A stretch of 64,000 nt of DNA from Triatoma infestans (Eukaryota > Arthropoda > Insecta > Hemiptera > Reduviidae). The stretch is taken from contig JAAEAF010014811.1 in NCBI GenBank assembly GCA_011037195.1, forward strand, positions 18,244 to 82,243. Reading direction: 5' to 3'. Below the pieces are notes generated by a model, which had not been told where the DNA came from, did not search any database, and saw only the letters and a list, made by a program, of their open reading frames with translations. Below, piece after piece: positions 20,570-31,179 of the stretch (position 1 is the stretch's first letter; every line of letters starts with the position of its first letter). The translations under genes and the position numbers were made by a program.

Positions 20570-21431
20570 AAAAAAAAACTTTCTCTTACTCCTACTTAAA
20601 CTTACTCTTGAAAAAGTTTCTCTAGCGTAATTGACAAATTTTAGAGTTTAGGTACCAAATTTGATGAAATTCCTTGGAGTTCGACGAAAACTGAAAAAAA
20701 GTTTAGTAAAAACGCACTTCCGGTGTACTAATTTTCTTGAAACTCAGAATTTTGTTTGGATGGTAGAATTGTATTATCAACTATGAGAGCACTTTAAAGA
20801 AAAACATAACCCCACGCCACCCCCCATCAAAAGCCCCCTTAAATGACTTTACCAGGAAAAATGTTTCAAATAAAAGTTGTAGCCCTTTATAATGTGTAAG
20901 TCCACATTTCGTGTTTAAAGAAAAACGTCAGAGCCATTTTTGTGAAAATTGTAGGAAAATAAAAAAAAATACCAGAAATCTGTAAATTACATTTCAGTAA
21001 AAAAAGGATGACTTCTGGTCATCCGATTTTTTTCAAACTCGCCATTTCAACAACACATTTAATACTAATTAATATTATTTAGATGACAGAATTCTTAATT
21101 ACTGAAATAGCACTTTAGAGTAAAATCTAACCCGACCCCTCCCTCAAAAGTGCCCTTAAATGAATTTTTCCCGGGGAAATGTTTCAAATAAAATTGTAGC
21201 TCTTGGTATGTGTAGTTGATATACCAAGTTTGAAGCAAATCGTCAGAGCCATTTTTGAGAAAATTGCAAAAACGTAATAAAAAAAACTAGTAAAGTGGTA
21301 CTTATGGTGGAGGAATTAGTAGGACTGATAACGCACTGTCAGATCCCATGGTGACACCTAAATGGAATATAGTTTCAACTTCCTACGGTTTTTCGTTTTT
21401 GAGTTATGCTGTTCACATACATACATACATA

Positions 21432-21474
<43 letters not shown>

Positions 21475-21600
21475 AAGCATTTGCTAAAAACCACTTTTTT
21501 GGACTCAGGGGACCTCAAAACGGATATTTCCGGTGAAAACTCGATATCGAAAATTTGACACGATTACAATACTTCCTCTTACTAGGAGTAAGTCAAAAAC
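20570..21600 (+). repeat. Rep-A dispersed repeat, near-complete copy
   Basis: It begins aactttctcttactcctact (20,578) and ends cctcttactaggagtaagtc (about 21,574-21,593), with all family blocks between: taccaaatttgatgaaattc, gcacttccggtgtactaatt, aaaatgtttcaaataaaagt, gaatttttcccggggaaatg, cagatcccatggtgacacc, the longest AC tract of the window (about 21,429-21,472), and ggacctcaaaacggatattt. It is roughly 1.02 kb and non-coding. Confidence 0.78.
21429..21472. repeat. (AC)n microsatellite
   Basis: About 20 AC units with one interruption. It is part of the Rep-A body; the tract is also in the Rep-A copies at 9.86 and 18.34 kb, so microsatellite and repeat spread together. Confidence 0.9.
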
Positions 21601-22569
21601 GAAGAGAATTAAATCCAAAGATAAAGCATGATGAGGCTAATATAGAGGGAGCTTTGAATATGCTTTGGTATTCCAGCCAATCCAATTGCCTCCTCCGAGA
21701 TCTCATAATGATACATTAGGAGAGGTGGAATTTCTTTAAACAACAATTTTCACAGTTTTCAATTGTACGTGTGAGATCACAGAAAGTCTTTGCCAATCTT
21801 ATATGGTAAAGAATGTTCACAGATATTCCTTAATTTAGATTTACTAGCCAAAGGAAGAACAGACATAGGAAACATTATATTAGTATTTGATAAATATTTA
21901 CAAAATCAAAGAAACATAATATATGAAGAGGACATATTTGTGTCGCCGCCCTGAGTGACCGAAAACCTAGTAAAAAAAATCGAGTAATACTTATGTCAGT
22001 TAAGAAAATTGATTAACACTTGCAAATATGGAGAAATGCGATCAGAACTTTTAAGAGACAGGCTTCCAGACCAAAATTTATTGTGTACTGTGTATGTCCT
22101 TGTCTGTAAAGTGTAGAGTGTATGTAGTTTAAGTGTATTGTGTACTGTTCTGATGAAGTGCATGGAGTACTGAGCTGTGGTAACCCGTGGGGTCGCTACT
22201 CCCCAAGTAACTGCATGCAACAGATACCCCTTGCGGGTTTGTTGGGGCATAGTGACAAGATGCTCTCTAAGACTGGGGCTTCTCGTTTACACGAAAAGAC
22301 AACTTCTCGGAAGGAGCAACTATCAAAGGGCAGCCGGATAGTGCCGGAGAGCTAGCTCTCGCAAACACTCTGTGAGAGTAGAAAACTCTCACATGTATCC
22401 CAGCTTTAAAAGATTAGAGTAAATAATTGCCGAACAAGTAATTATACTAAACTATAACAAATAAATATATATATTTTGATTATATATTAATTTATTTATT
22501 AAATAAATTATATTTAACTACAATAATAATTGCCTAAATAAAAGCTTATTCTTATTATTTTATTATTGT
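21601..22569. other. No gene recognised; GC-richer island 22,140-22,400
   Basis: The island is unlike the flanks (cccgtggggtcgctactcc, gggcagccggatagtgccgg) and ends with paired tctgtgagagtagaaaactctcac. It may be the 5' UTR of a retroelement. No domain is seen in any frame. From 22,450 on, the sequence is AT-rich. Confidence 0.4.
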
Positions 22570-22760
22570 TTTTTAAATGCCCATCGGTGGTGTTACCAGC
22601 ATTTTGCCTCTTGCAGCCAAATACATATTAGCTTTATCTTAAAGCGTGAAAAGTAAAACTGAATTAATGCGAATGTCTTGGAGGAAGGGGCAAATATCCA
22701 GAATGTGATGCTCTATAATTTCGTCTTGGTTAAATAAAGGGCAGATTCCAGTAGCTTTAT
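22570..22760 (-). pseudogene. Non-LTR retrotransposon C-terminal zinc-knuckle scrap
   Basis: The minus strand reads ICPLFNQDEIIEHHILDICP followed by FLQDIR, which is the C-terminal Cys/His knuckle of many non-LTR ORF2 proteins (CPLC...EHFLLECP...R). One Cys is lost (Phe) and one residue is inserted. Only about 60 codons survive. Confidence 0.65.
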
Positions 22761-25082
22761 TCTGTTTATGTAAATAAAATACAAACACATAATATGAAAA
22801 TAAATTTATTAATGATAATAGTGTATCACAATAAAGGCATTTAATTACTTTGAATAATTAACAAACTACAGTAATAGAGATTGGCATAGTTAGTTTCCAA
22901 CATAACAATTGTTTTATAATCTCTATTTATTATTACAATACAGCAAGTTTCCGGTAACTTTTCTAATGCATCTTAAAATAGATAGTTACAGCTGCCTGAA
23001 TTTTATTTAATTAATACCAATTGTATTTTGTCAGGCATTTTCCCAAATTACAAAATTATCAGAGGATGTTATCTGAAAATTCTTGATCCCATAAATATGT
23101 CTGCCTAACTTATTCATTTAAATACATACGATTTGAAAAATAACATTGATTTTCCAGCCAGGACTGGTAAATAAATTCTTTTCTTTGAATAAATTACATT
23201 TTAAATCAAGTGACAGCACTTATATTTTGAAACCTGAAGGGACAATATTTTTGTAAAAAACAAAAGCAACCCTTATTCTGAATATCAAAGATGAATGCAT
23301 TATACTAAAATTAAATGAGAGCAATCTGCAATATCTTTAAAGAGGACAGCATATATTCCATTTATTTTGATAAACAGAACATTTATACAACTAAAGCGTT
23401 TTAGCAATTGTTATTTATTGTCTGAATCACCAGATCAATTTGTATTATTTATATCTAAAATAATATTAATACAAGTCTTCTTATCTTTTTATATTTATTT
23501 ATTTATTTTGGAAAGAGTGAAATTTCCTTTCTTCCTTGGAAGACTTAAATGTTACAAGCCTAGCACAGATAACCCAAAATTAATTTTTAAATATCTTTGT
23601 GAAATACTTATCAGAGAAACTTTTTTAGTTTATTTATATCTATATAATTATTATTTATTATACTTTTAAATCAAGACTTTGTATATTCCCCAAATATATC
23701 ATTATTCCCTATTCAATTATTTTAAATATTTACTAGTTACAATTCAATCTTTAGTATTAAGGAATGTATAAAGGATTCTATCTCAAGTTTTGTAAGATTT
23801 CCTTTACAATCACTAATGTACTGGCCATTTTTGGAATATTTTTAAACAGCTCTATTTGTAAATTTTATCCTGTACACAATTGATTTTTCATTCTCTTTGC
23901 AATCACAACCAGCTAATGCTCATACTTGAATCCAAACTCTTCGAAGCTTTTGCAAAATCTTTCATCAGTTCGTTATATGCTGAACAACCTTAAAAAAACA
24001 TAACAAAAAATTAAATCATTAAGGTAAGATTATCAACTATTAAATACCTGATAAATGTTTTCACTTTTTATGTGAATGAGAGGGGTAAAAATTTGTTCCA
24101 ATGCCAACTTAAAACTAACAAATTTTGTAAATATAAAACCTACCCACGTTATGAGGTTTTATCCTCATACAGAAATTTTACATTTTCCTAGGTAATATAA
24201 ATTCAATTTTTTTGTACTACTTGAGACATTGTGTTAGAATATAATGTTGATTTAAATTTTTTTATATTCATAAGTGGTTGTTACATCCATTTCTTAGATC
24301 ATTTTGTGCTACGACTAAACATTGAAACTGTTTCATAGTTAACTATGAAACACACTTTTGCATACATTTTTAAGATGGTGATACACCTAAAACTTGATAA
24401 CCTTGAACAATGTTTTAACATTTTTTTTTCTTTTTTTTTTCAATTTTTAGGTCTTACCTTATCGCAATGTTTTCCAAAATGTGGAGCATGGCCCTCTAGG
24501 GGGGGGGGGGAGACAATCTCATGGGAAGCGTGCAGCTTTTATCAGAAATATTTTTTTAAGGTCAAACAACTTTTTTAAGCCATATCTTGGCTTGAAATGA
24601 TATGTGGAGAAAAACAAGCTCACCCAACACACTAAAATAGTATTTTGTTTATGTACTATTTTGTATTTTGTATTTTTTAGATTAATTTAAATGTGTTTGA
24701 TGTTCTATCATAAGGAATATTTAATTTTGTCCGTTAATAATATACAAAATATATAATATTGTTTTGAAAGCCATTAAATGAGTTGTAAGGATAGTATTTA
24801 TAAGTTAAGACTGTTTGTGAGTTGTTATGCTGTCTTAAAATATTTGTTTGTTTTTGCATTTGTTTAAGATTATTTTAAATGTACACATCTTTAGACTATT
24901 ACAATCAATATAATATATAAAGACTATATTTTTCTGTTAAGAACTTTACAAAATGTGGAACATTGTTTTGTAATCCATTAAATTAATTGTATCCATAATA
25001 TAATTGTATTAAATCCAATATAAGAATAGTACTTATACAAACTGTTAAAAAAAATTCAATAGGGGCACAACAATTTATTATG
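22761..25082. other. AT-rich stretch with one exon-like segment
   Basis: Apart from the minus-strand exon-like piece at 23,903-23,988 no coding signal is seen. If that piece is a true last exon, 22.8-23.9 kb would be its 3' UTR and downstream flank, and the AT-rich text above it an intron. Poly-T/poly-G patches lie at 24,421-24,511. Confidence 0.35.
23903..23988 (-). CDS. Exon-like segment, possible terminal exon
   Basis: On the minus strand a pyrimidine-rich acceptor (atgtttttttaag) precedes 28 codons reading CSAYNELMKDFAKASKSLDS and a short tail to TGA at 23,903-23,905. Composition (Lys, Ala, Ser, Asp) is protein-like and unlike the Ile/Asn/Tyr-rich chance frames nearby. No family is recognised and no companion exon was found upstream with confidence. 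It could equally be a scrap of an unrecognised element. Confidence 0.3.
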
Positions 25083-25830
25083 ATTAAGAAGAAAGAAAGA
25101 AAATTTATTTATGCCCTGGGAATGATTCCCTTAAGGACAACTTACAATGTTATTTCAATAAAATCTAATGTTGTATTGTACACTTCAAAAAATATTAAAT
25201 TAAATTAAGAACAGAGCAACAAAAATATAGAAAAAATGAAAAAATAATAATTTAAATACTATATAATATGGAAAGAAAATTAAAAATCAATTAACAAGAC
25301 TGCTGAGTATGAAATAAGTGATCATATAATTTACTTTTGAAAGCTGATAAAGTTTTTGATGTTTTAATTGATACTGGTATAGAATTCCAAAATTTACTGC
25401 CCACAATAACAAAAGATCTCTGATAAGTAGTGGTGCGAAACACCGGTATAACTAATTCTGTCAAGTCAGTTCTGGTAAATCGTTTTTTTTAACATTAAAC
25501 TTGAAAACAAGCGAACTGGCAAGGTACGAGGGGACCCTAGTGCTAAGGAGAACATAGAACATCTTACCCAAAAAATACTTTCTCCTATTTTCGCTGTTCA
25601 ACCAACGAAGAGATAGAAGGTGACGGGAGTTATGTGCTCATCTTTCCTAAGATTAAAAATAAATCTAATACATGAATTGAGGGCTTTTTGAAGTTTAGTA
25701 TTCAATTCACTTGTGAGGTCATTATAAACAATCAATAATAAACTATTACAATTAATAGGACCCTCTAAAGAGGGAGGCAACGATATAGAAAGTAGCACTG
25801 TTTAGCGGAACACCAAAAGTTAACATCTCC
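25083..25830 (-). pseudogene. Non-LTR retrotransposon ORF2 C-terminus
   Basis: The minus strand reads LNTKLQKALNSCIRFIFNLR and KDEHITPVTF (25,798-25,640). A frame change is followed by LRWLNSENRRKYFLGKMFYV (25,615-25,550), then a PSYLA block, PVFRTTTYQRSFVIVGSKFW (about 25,450-25,390) and FKSKLYDHLF (about 25,330). This is the post-RT region of CR1/L2-type and similar LINEs (LQ..QN.C.R...+...R..HI.P; RR.YF.G.M.Y; RT..Y.+SF...W). The 3' end lies near 25,083 in AT-rich text. The RT core is missing. Confidence 0.82.
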
Positions 25831-26029
25831 CCTCCTCCTATAGCCTAAAAATAATCTTCTCGAACAATTATTTGAAATAAATGGGAAAGGTTTTTTTTAA
25901 TTGCATTTAAAGTGATAGGAAAAAGAAATCCTTCTAAGTCTTTTAAAGAAAAACGGAAAACCAAAAAACAAAAAGAAATAAATAGTAATATTATACTTCT
26001 GTTAAACTGCTTCTGTCTAGAAGATTCCT
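25831..26029. other. No gene recognised
   Basis: Short AT-rich spacer. Confidence 0.4.
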
Positions 26030-26530
26030 AGCGGTTTTTTCTAGTGATAATGAATTGAATATCAACTTTGAACTATTCTGTAAAATCCGCACTTCCTGAA
26101 AATATTTTTCTTCAATCTCGGAAATTTGGAAACAAATTTATTTTTCCTCAACATTATATAGTTATACTAGAACCGTATCTTAGAGAAATGACACTGTAGT
26201 AGAGGGAAACTTCAATCCATCCTGTGACCCACAGAACCCTCTAAAAACTTTTCCCCACAAAAATGATTTAAATAAAAGTGATACAACTTAAATGTCTGCT
26301 GTGGTATTCATATCCAAATTGAAAAAATTTACAAATTTTAAAAGGAATACAAAGAAAGTTCCTGTTAACCGAAATCTTACTGTCGGATTTAACTCGTTAG
26401 ACCTGAATGGAAAGTCGCCTGCAATTTTTTCCTTTTTAAGTTGCTCCATATACACACTGAGGGAGAAAGAAAGAAAATAAATGTTACGCACTCAGAGGAC
26501 CTTAAAATAGAATAAAACTTCTTTAAGAAC
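26030..26530 (+). repeat. Rep-A dispersed repeat, strongly decayed
   Basis: Recognisable in order: gtaaaatccgcacttcctg, a tctcggaaatttggaaaca block, aaaatgatttaaataaaagt, ctgtcggatttaactcgtta (family: gtcagaccccatgg), gcactcagaggaccttaaaa. The AC tract is reduced to tatacacac. It is older than the copies at 10 and 21 kb. Confidence 0.5.
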
Positions 26531-27295
26531 GGAAGCTCTAAGAGGGTATTCTTCAAATTTACAAATAAAAACTTTTTTTTGTAGTTGAATGAATTAAATT
26601 TTAAATTATCCAATGGGATTTGATATGAATTTAAATATTTAATATAAAAATATGTAGGTTCCGTATATACAGGGCGTGGTATAGAATTATTAGTGTAAAA
26701 CAATATAAACTATGATTTCTTTGTCCTTGTCCAAATGTAAAAATACCGCAATCTCCTTTCTGGAATTCACACTCTATTTGTAGCATATATTTATGTTTAA
26801 GGTAGGCTTCGTTAATTTTCATTTTTAGAACATTTCTATCTATATCTACTATTTGTATGGTGTTGTGATCGTAAACTCGAATCTGTTATTTTAACTTACT
26901 TTGAAAATGAGACGGTATTTTTATTGTTCTTTACATTTTCGTTACTATTAAAAAATTTTTGCTTTTCGTCAAATTTGAATAATCGTCCATCTTAACTTAT
27001 CCAAGAAGCGTGATGGGGAAAATTTACATAATGAAAACCCACATTTAAGCAACATCAACCACATTTTTTTTTTCCTTCTATCATAATTTCTGCACAATTT
27101 GAGTTTCGCATGAACCGCTTTTCTTTTTCTCTCTTGAAGGCGCTTATAATCCAAATTGTATATCTAGCCCCGCAATTGTACATTTTGCCTTTGTGAAAGT
27201 TGTTATCTACAAAGCACTATAACTATTACATCACGTGGGACTCAAGGATATCTTAAAAATCTACTCCAGGGATTCCCAAATGTAACGGTTATACC
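26531..27295. other. No gene recognised
   Basis: AT-rich, with no motif in either strand. Confidence 0.45.
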
Positions 27296-28006
27296 CCTTA
27301 GAGCAAAGGTTCTTAACCTGTGGTGCGTGCACCCCTGTGGGTGCGTGAGAGCATTTACAGGGGTGCGAGAAAGTTCAAAAATGTGAAAAACAAAATACGA
27401 ACTAGGCGACCGTGTTCTCTATAAACCGTGGTACCCAGCAACACGGCACCCCCACTTCTTCACTATCTACTGTCTCACTTCTACAATCTCTAGTTTTCCA
27501 CAAAGTCTATAGACAGCACTGTTAAGTATCTTTTATTTGGATCTTGGCGCGCAACATGTTTAATCTTCCTACCAAATCTGATACAGTGGCAGTCTGTGAT
27601 AAGTCATCAAATTTTTTCTATTGCGGAGTTTTCTTATCCACTACTGGCGAAAGCAGCACTAGAGACACTTTTAGCATTTGCCACCACCTAGCTTTGTGAA
27701 ATGGGATTTTCATCACTTTTGCTCATCAAAACAGAAGACAGAAATCGCTTAAATACAACTGATCACGTACGCGTGGCTCTTTCAAAAAAGAGCCTCGTTT
27801 TTAACAGAATTATTATGAATAAACATCAACAACCTAGCCATTAAAATTTAAATATTGTCTTTTATGTTATGTAGTAATATACATAGTAAATAAACACACA
27901 TTCTTAAATAAAAAATACACACCATTTTTTAAGGGGGTGCAAGAGCTTATTTTCAGCTTCAAGGGGGTGCTGACCACTAAAAAGGTTAAGAACCGCTGCC
28001 TTAGAG
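27296..28006 (+). mobile_element. hAT transposon remnant (ZBED type) with 8-bp target duplication
   Basis: The target duplication CCTTAGAG lies at 27,296-27,303 and 27,999-28,006. The ends CAAAGGTTCTTAACCT (27,304) and AGGTTAAGAACCGCTG (ending 27,998) are 16-bp inverted repeats with two mismatches. The 695-bp interior is a deletion derivative keeping end regions (tgcgtgcacccctgtggg / aagggggtgctgaccac) and the C-terminal transposase scrap. Confidence 0.92.
27625..27835 (+). pseudogene. hAT (ZBED5-like) transposase C-terminal scrap
   Basis: The plus strand reads AEFSYPLLAKAALETLLAFA then TT-stop-LCEMGFSSLLLIKTEDRNR and LNTTDHVRVALSK. This is the dimerisation region of hAT transposases of the ZBED5/SCAND3 group (ATTYLCE-GFS--L-IKTK-RNRLN). 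One in-frame stop replaces the Tyr before LCE. The BED finger and RNase H-like catalytic core are deleted. Confidence 0.85.
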
Positions 28007-28074
28007 TATAGGATGTTTGAGTCGAAATGCAAATCAGATAAATATTATAGCTATATGCATAGTATCTTTTTCAG

Positions 28075-28440
28075 GGTAGTTACATCGCTGAATTTCTTTG
28101 ATCAAAAGAACAGAATGTCCTCTGAATACATATTGCCATCATACAAAACCACGATGCCTTTGATTACCTTTTCACTTGCCTTGAAAACCGTACAACTTTT
28201 ACAAAAATACTTTGGAATTCAATTTAATATCTAGTATCACATCAAAAACATGGTAAATTGATGTCTTCAATGATACATGTGATCGTAGGCTTGACAGTAA
28301 AGAAAAGTATCTTTTCTCACAAGTTAGATGAGAAGAGGAAATTGGACACACTAAACTTAGAAGCAGAATCTCAAGATGAATCCATACTTTTATCGAATGT
28401 CAATATTTATGAACTTAATACAGACTTCTTAAGTTTTTGA
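28075..28440 (+). pseudogene. Exon-like segments, weakly M1-aminopeptidase-like
   Basis: A splice-acceptor-like ttttcag at 28,068-28,074 is followed by a frame to the stop at 28,232 with SLALKTVQLLQKYFGIQFNI at its end. The pattern resembles the segment of M1 aminopeptidases just before the PLPK/GAMEN region (...LL.YYE.YFGI.YPLPK), although PLPK itself is missing. A second frame (28,258-28,440) contains KKSIFSHKLDEKRKLDTLNL and other polar text. The assignment is tentative; a chance match in AT-rich DNA is possible. Confidence 0.25.
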
Positions 28441-28884
28441 TTAAAGTTTTATTAAAAAATTTAGATGGTTTAAAAAAAAAATTCTAAATGAGCAAAAAAA
28501 AAAAAAAAACTATGCGTCTTTCGAACAATTGAGAAAATAACTTTCCACCCAGATATTTTTGGGTATATATCTTGTGGATTAGACACCAGGAATCAATCGC
28601 TGGATCGTTGAATCCCTCGGGATAGGTTGGTGAGAGATGAAGGGGAAACGTAGGGGTGGCCAAAGGCGGTGGGGAGACGAAGCTCTAAATATATAACATA
28701 TATAACAATAGGCTTTTTATGTTATTTCCATTTTTTTAATTATTTTGCAATTTATATGGCATATGCCACTAATTTCAGCTACGTATATTTAAAAAAACGG
28801 AAATATCATATTCAGCATAACATATGGTGTGATTGATAATAGTTTAAAAAAAAAAAAAACTTAAGAGATTGCGCTCTGAATGGG
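28441..28884. other. No gene recognised
   Basis: A-rich and T-rich runs, nothing assigned. Confidence 0.4.
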
Positions 28885-29025
28885 GATCTACTCTACACTT
28901 TTCAACACTGTCCATCACCGGACACTGAGCTATAAAAGCTTCTAGAAAGAGAATATCTAAAGGCACCACTGCTGGGCTCGAGCCCCAGAGCTCCGCTTTG
29001 TTAGTCCAGTTCTTTTACCGAAGAT
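28885..29025 (-). repeat. tRNA-derived SINE, minus-strand copy
   Basis: The reverse complement gives gaactggactaacaaagcgg, gctcgagcccagcagtggtg, tttagatattctctttctag and atagctcagtgtccggtgat. This is the family body with a decayed A box and a good B box (GCTCGAGCCC). Confidence 0.6.
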
Positions 29026-30169
29026 AATTTTCCTTAAATGCCACTTTTATCATTTATCAAAGAATTTTCGAAGTTGAGTGGATCACCAGTAAAAGAAAAC
29101 AAAAATCAGCACGGTTAAGCTTATTGTAATTGTAATTAAAATAAACATAATTACTTGAAATGTTGGAAAACCAGTAATGCTGAATGCATTGTGGCCGATT
29201 TACAACTATAGGCAGCCAATACGGCTTTACCTTTCAATGTAGTAGTAGCAGCTTTTGAATATTCAGGTTACAGCTGTTTACAGAATGCACGCCAAGGTGC
29301 ATAGAACACTATAAAGAAGTGGTCGAATTTCTTTTCTTACCAGTGTCAGAAGACTCTGTAAAGAAAAAATATCTATGAAATAAAAAAATAAATGTTGATG
29401 AATAATTCATCAACAAATCTTGTTCGGGAACTTTAAATGTTTATCTCAAAGTTATGAATTTCAGGAAAAAAATCAACAAAATAAGAGCAACTATTTATGT
29501 AAGCTTATTTATTTGGGGTTTCTTTATAATAAATTTCTATAGAGACGGCACATATTAATTATTTTAACAAGCTGATTAAATAATATATGTTAACTGGCCA
29601 TATATGTTTATTTGTAACAATATTTGAGCTTAATTTTCAAACTAACTATAACATATTAATTATAATTTTTATTATAATTTCAAATGACTTTCTTTTCAAC
29701 AATCAGTTTACACAATATTTTTATAAACTCAACTCATACTGACCCACGTATGATTTTAAGGAATAATCTGAGGCTTAAACATAACTGGATTAGTAAGGGT
29801 TCTAAATAATTTAAACTAAATTATAGTAGATAAAATCTTACCTATAAATTTGATAGATGTATCACATTATTTTCTAGGCTATCATCTTGCTTCCAAGGAA
29901 TGCTTGGATCTCTCACAAAACTTAACTATAGAAGTTGCTGTTTCCTTTCTGTCATACATGGAACTCACCATCTTTGGAGTGTCCTCCATCAATGTAAAAG
30001 GCACCTCTGTTGGAATTTTTAACTTCTTGCATAATTATTTGTTTCTCAAAGTTACAACAGGGCAAATTGTTATTATGATCCAAATAAACAAAAGATTCTT
30101 AGACATAATTGAAACCTAATAAATAAAGATGTGTAAATAAAAACTATAGGGGTGTCACACATAACTGAA
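29026..30169. other. No gene confidently recognised
   Basis: Around 29,860-30,060 the minus strand has protein-like text (a block SNRGAFYIDGGHSKDGEF) ended by frame breaks, with a possible donor gtaagat at about 29,845. It could be a decayed exon. No family is recognised. The remainder is AT-rich. Confidence 0.3.
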
Positions 30170-30334
30170 TTAGCATTTAAAATGGTGATGATCCTGGTCA
30201 CAACCACTAGCACGAGCTACACTGCGCGAAGAAGAACACAAACTTGTATGAATCTTAGTATCTCGACGTAGACGGACGAATCGGGGACGATAATACCTCC
30301 GAACTTGCCGGCGACGTCGGTACAAATACGGCAT
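30170..30334 (-). CDS. Arginine-rich 54-codon frame next to the helicase remnant
   Basis: From the ATG at 30,334 the frame begins MPYLYRRRRQVRRYYRPRF and reads on with many Arg residues to a stop at 30,170. Two readings are possible. It may be the start of a capsid protein, because capsids of circovirus-like ssDNA viruses begin with such an Arg-rich arm, truncated after 54 codons. Or it may be the basic C-terminus of the Rep-like protein, because the same frame is open upstream to about 30,460, just behind motif C. The base composition (CGA/CGT/CGC/CGG codons) stands out from the surrounding AT-rich DNA. It is probably not expressed. Confidence 0.4.
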   Translation of the reverse strand: MPYLYRRRRQVRRYYRPRFVRLRRDTKIHTSLCSSSRSVARASGCDQDHHHFKC

Positions 30335-30835
30335 CAGTGTAGTAATATAAGGGCCGTCTAGTGAATCCTGAAAAATAGCAATATCCGCATGACCAACTGT
30401 AACATGATTTAAAAACTCAAGCGAATCTAGTGGCGGTAGTTTGATAGTATAATAATGGGAAGCTGGTTTTGGTATTTTCTATTATCACAATATTTTCGGT
30501 TAATAGTAATAACAGTATTTTTTTTAATAAAATCAAGATCCTAATCATTTACATTAAACTCCTCCAACAAAATTAGCTTATGGGTTCTTTAAAGCATATC
30601 AAAAGGATATGATACTCTATTAGACGGTCCATAAAATATTAGTGAATGCAACCCACGGATCAAACCATGTATAACAGTACTTTTACCAACGTTAGAATCG
30701 CCATACAAATATAAATGTTTTTTCTTATAATAGTAAGATGTTGTAACAAAGGTATCGTACCAATCATAAACATGCTTACACCATTTTAAATCAACTCTAA
30801 CATCCGGATGTATGTAACTGTAACCGATTCAAGTT
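30170..30835 (-). pseudogene. Endogenous viral-like element: SF3 helicase (Rep/NS1-like) remnant
   Basis: The minus strand carries the three superfamily 3 helicase motifs in order and at normal spacing. Walker A is GDSNVGKST (30,676-30,702), inside YLYGDSNVGKSTVIHGLI. Walker B is LILLEEF (about 30,553-30,576). Motif C is LPIIILSNY (30,436-30,462), ending in the sensor Asn. Such helicases unwind DNA during replication of small ssDNA viruses (CRESS-DNA Rep, parvovirus NS1) and relatives. Three in-frame stops (after Walker A, after Walker B and after motif C) and a frame change make it a dead copy. After the frame change an open segment runs through an arginine-rich stretch to 30,170. No HUH endonuclease motifs are recognisable upstream (30,840-31,060). 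The GC-rich 30,200-30,340 part differs from the AT-rich host. A mobile element with an SF3 helicase is the main alternative. Confidence 0.6.
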
Positions 30836-31179
30836 AAAGTGTTTAGAAAAGAAAAAAAGTATATATCTGTCTATAGAAAGCAATAGATTCTGAATTGGCA
30901 AAGAAAATCTGAGAGCATTTTTTTCGTGTCTATAACAATGAATACAACGGTCAAAAAAAAAAAGTTCACAAGATTTTTTTCTACGCGGTTGTGCTAACCC
31001 CCTAGCAGCCCAATAAAAAGCTGCTTTCCATAAGCAACTCCCGCCGTAAATTTCTGACATGAATCTAATTCATGATCAGCTGCCGTCAAGGCAGGACATG
31101 AATCTAATTGGAATCAGACACAAAATGCATATACCGACCCCTGGATCTTTGTAAAATAATTTTTTTTTCCTATGCATAC
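30836..31179. other. Unassigned, upstream of the helicase remnant
   Basis: The minus-strand frame 30,797-31,060 includes a CIHCYRHEK block but no recognisable HUH (FTLNN, HLQG, YxxK) motifs. If the viral element is longer this is where its N-terminus would lie. Confidence 0.35.

Noticed and set aside
29350..29375. Micro-exon between ctttacag and gtaag on the minus strand
   Set aside because: Only about 15 bases between the two signals and no neighbouring coding sequence; chance occurrence is likely in AT-rich DNA.
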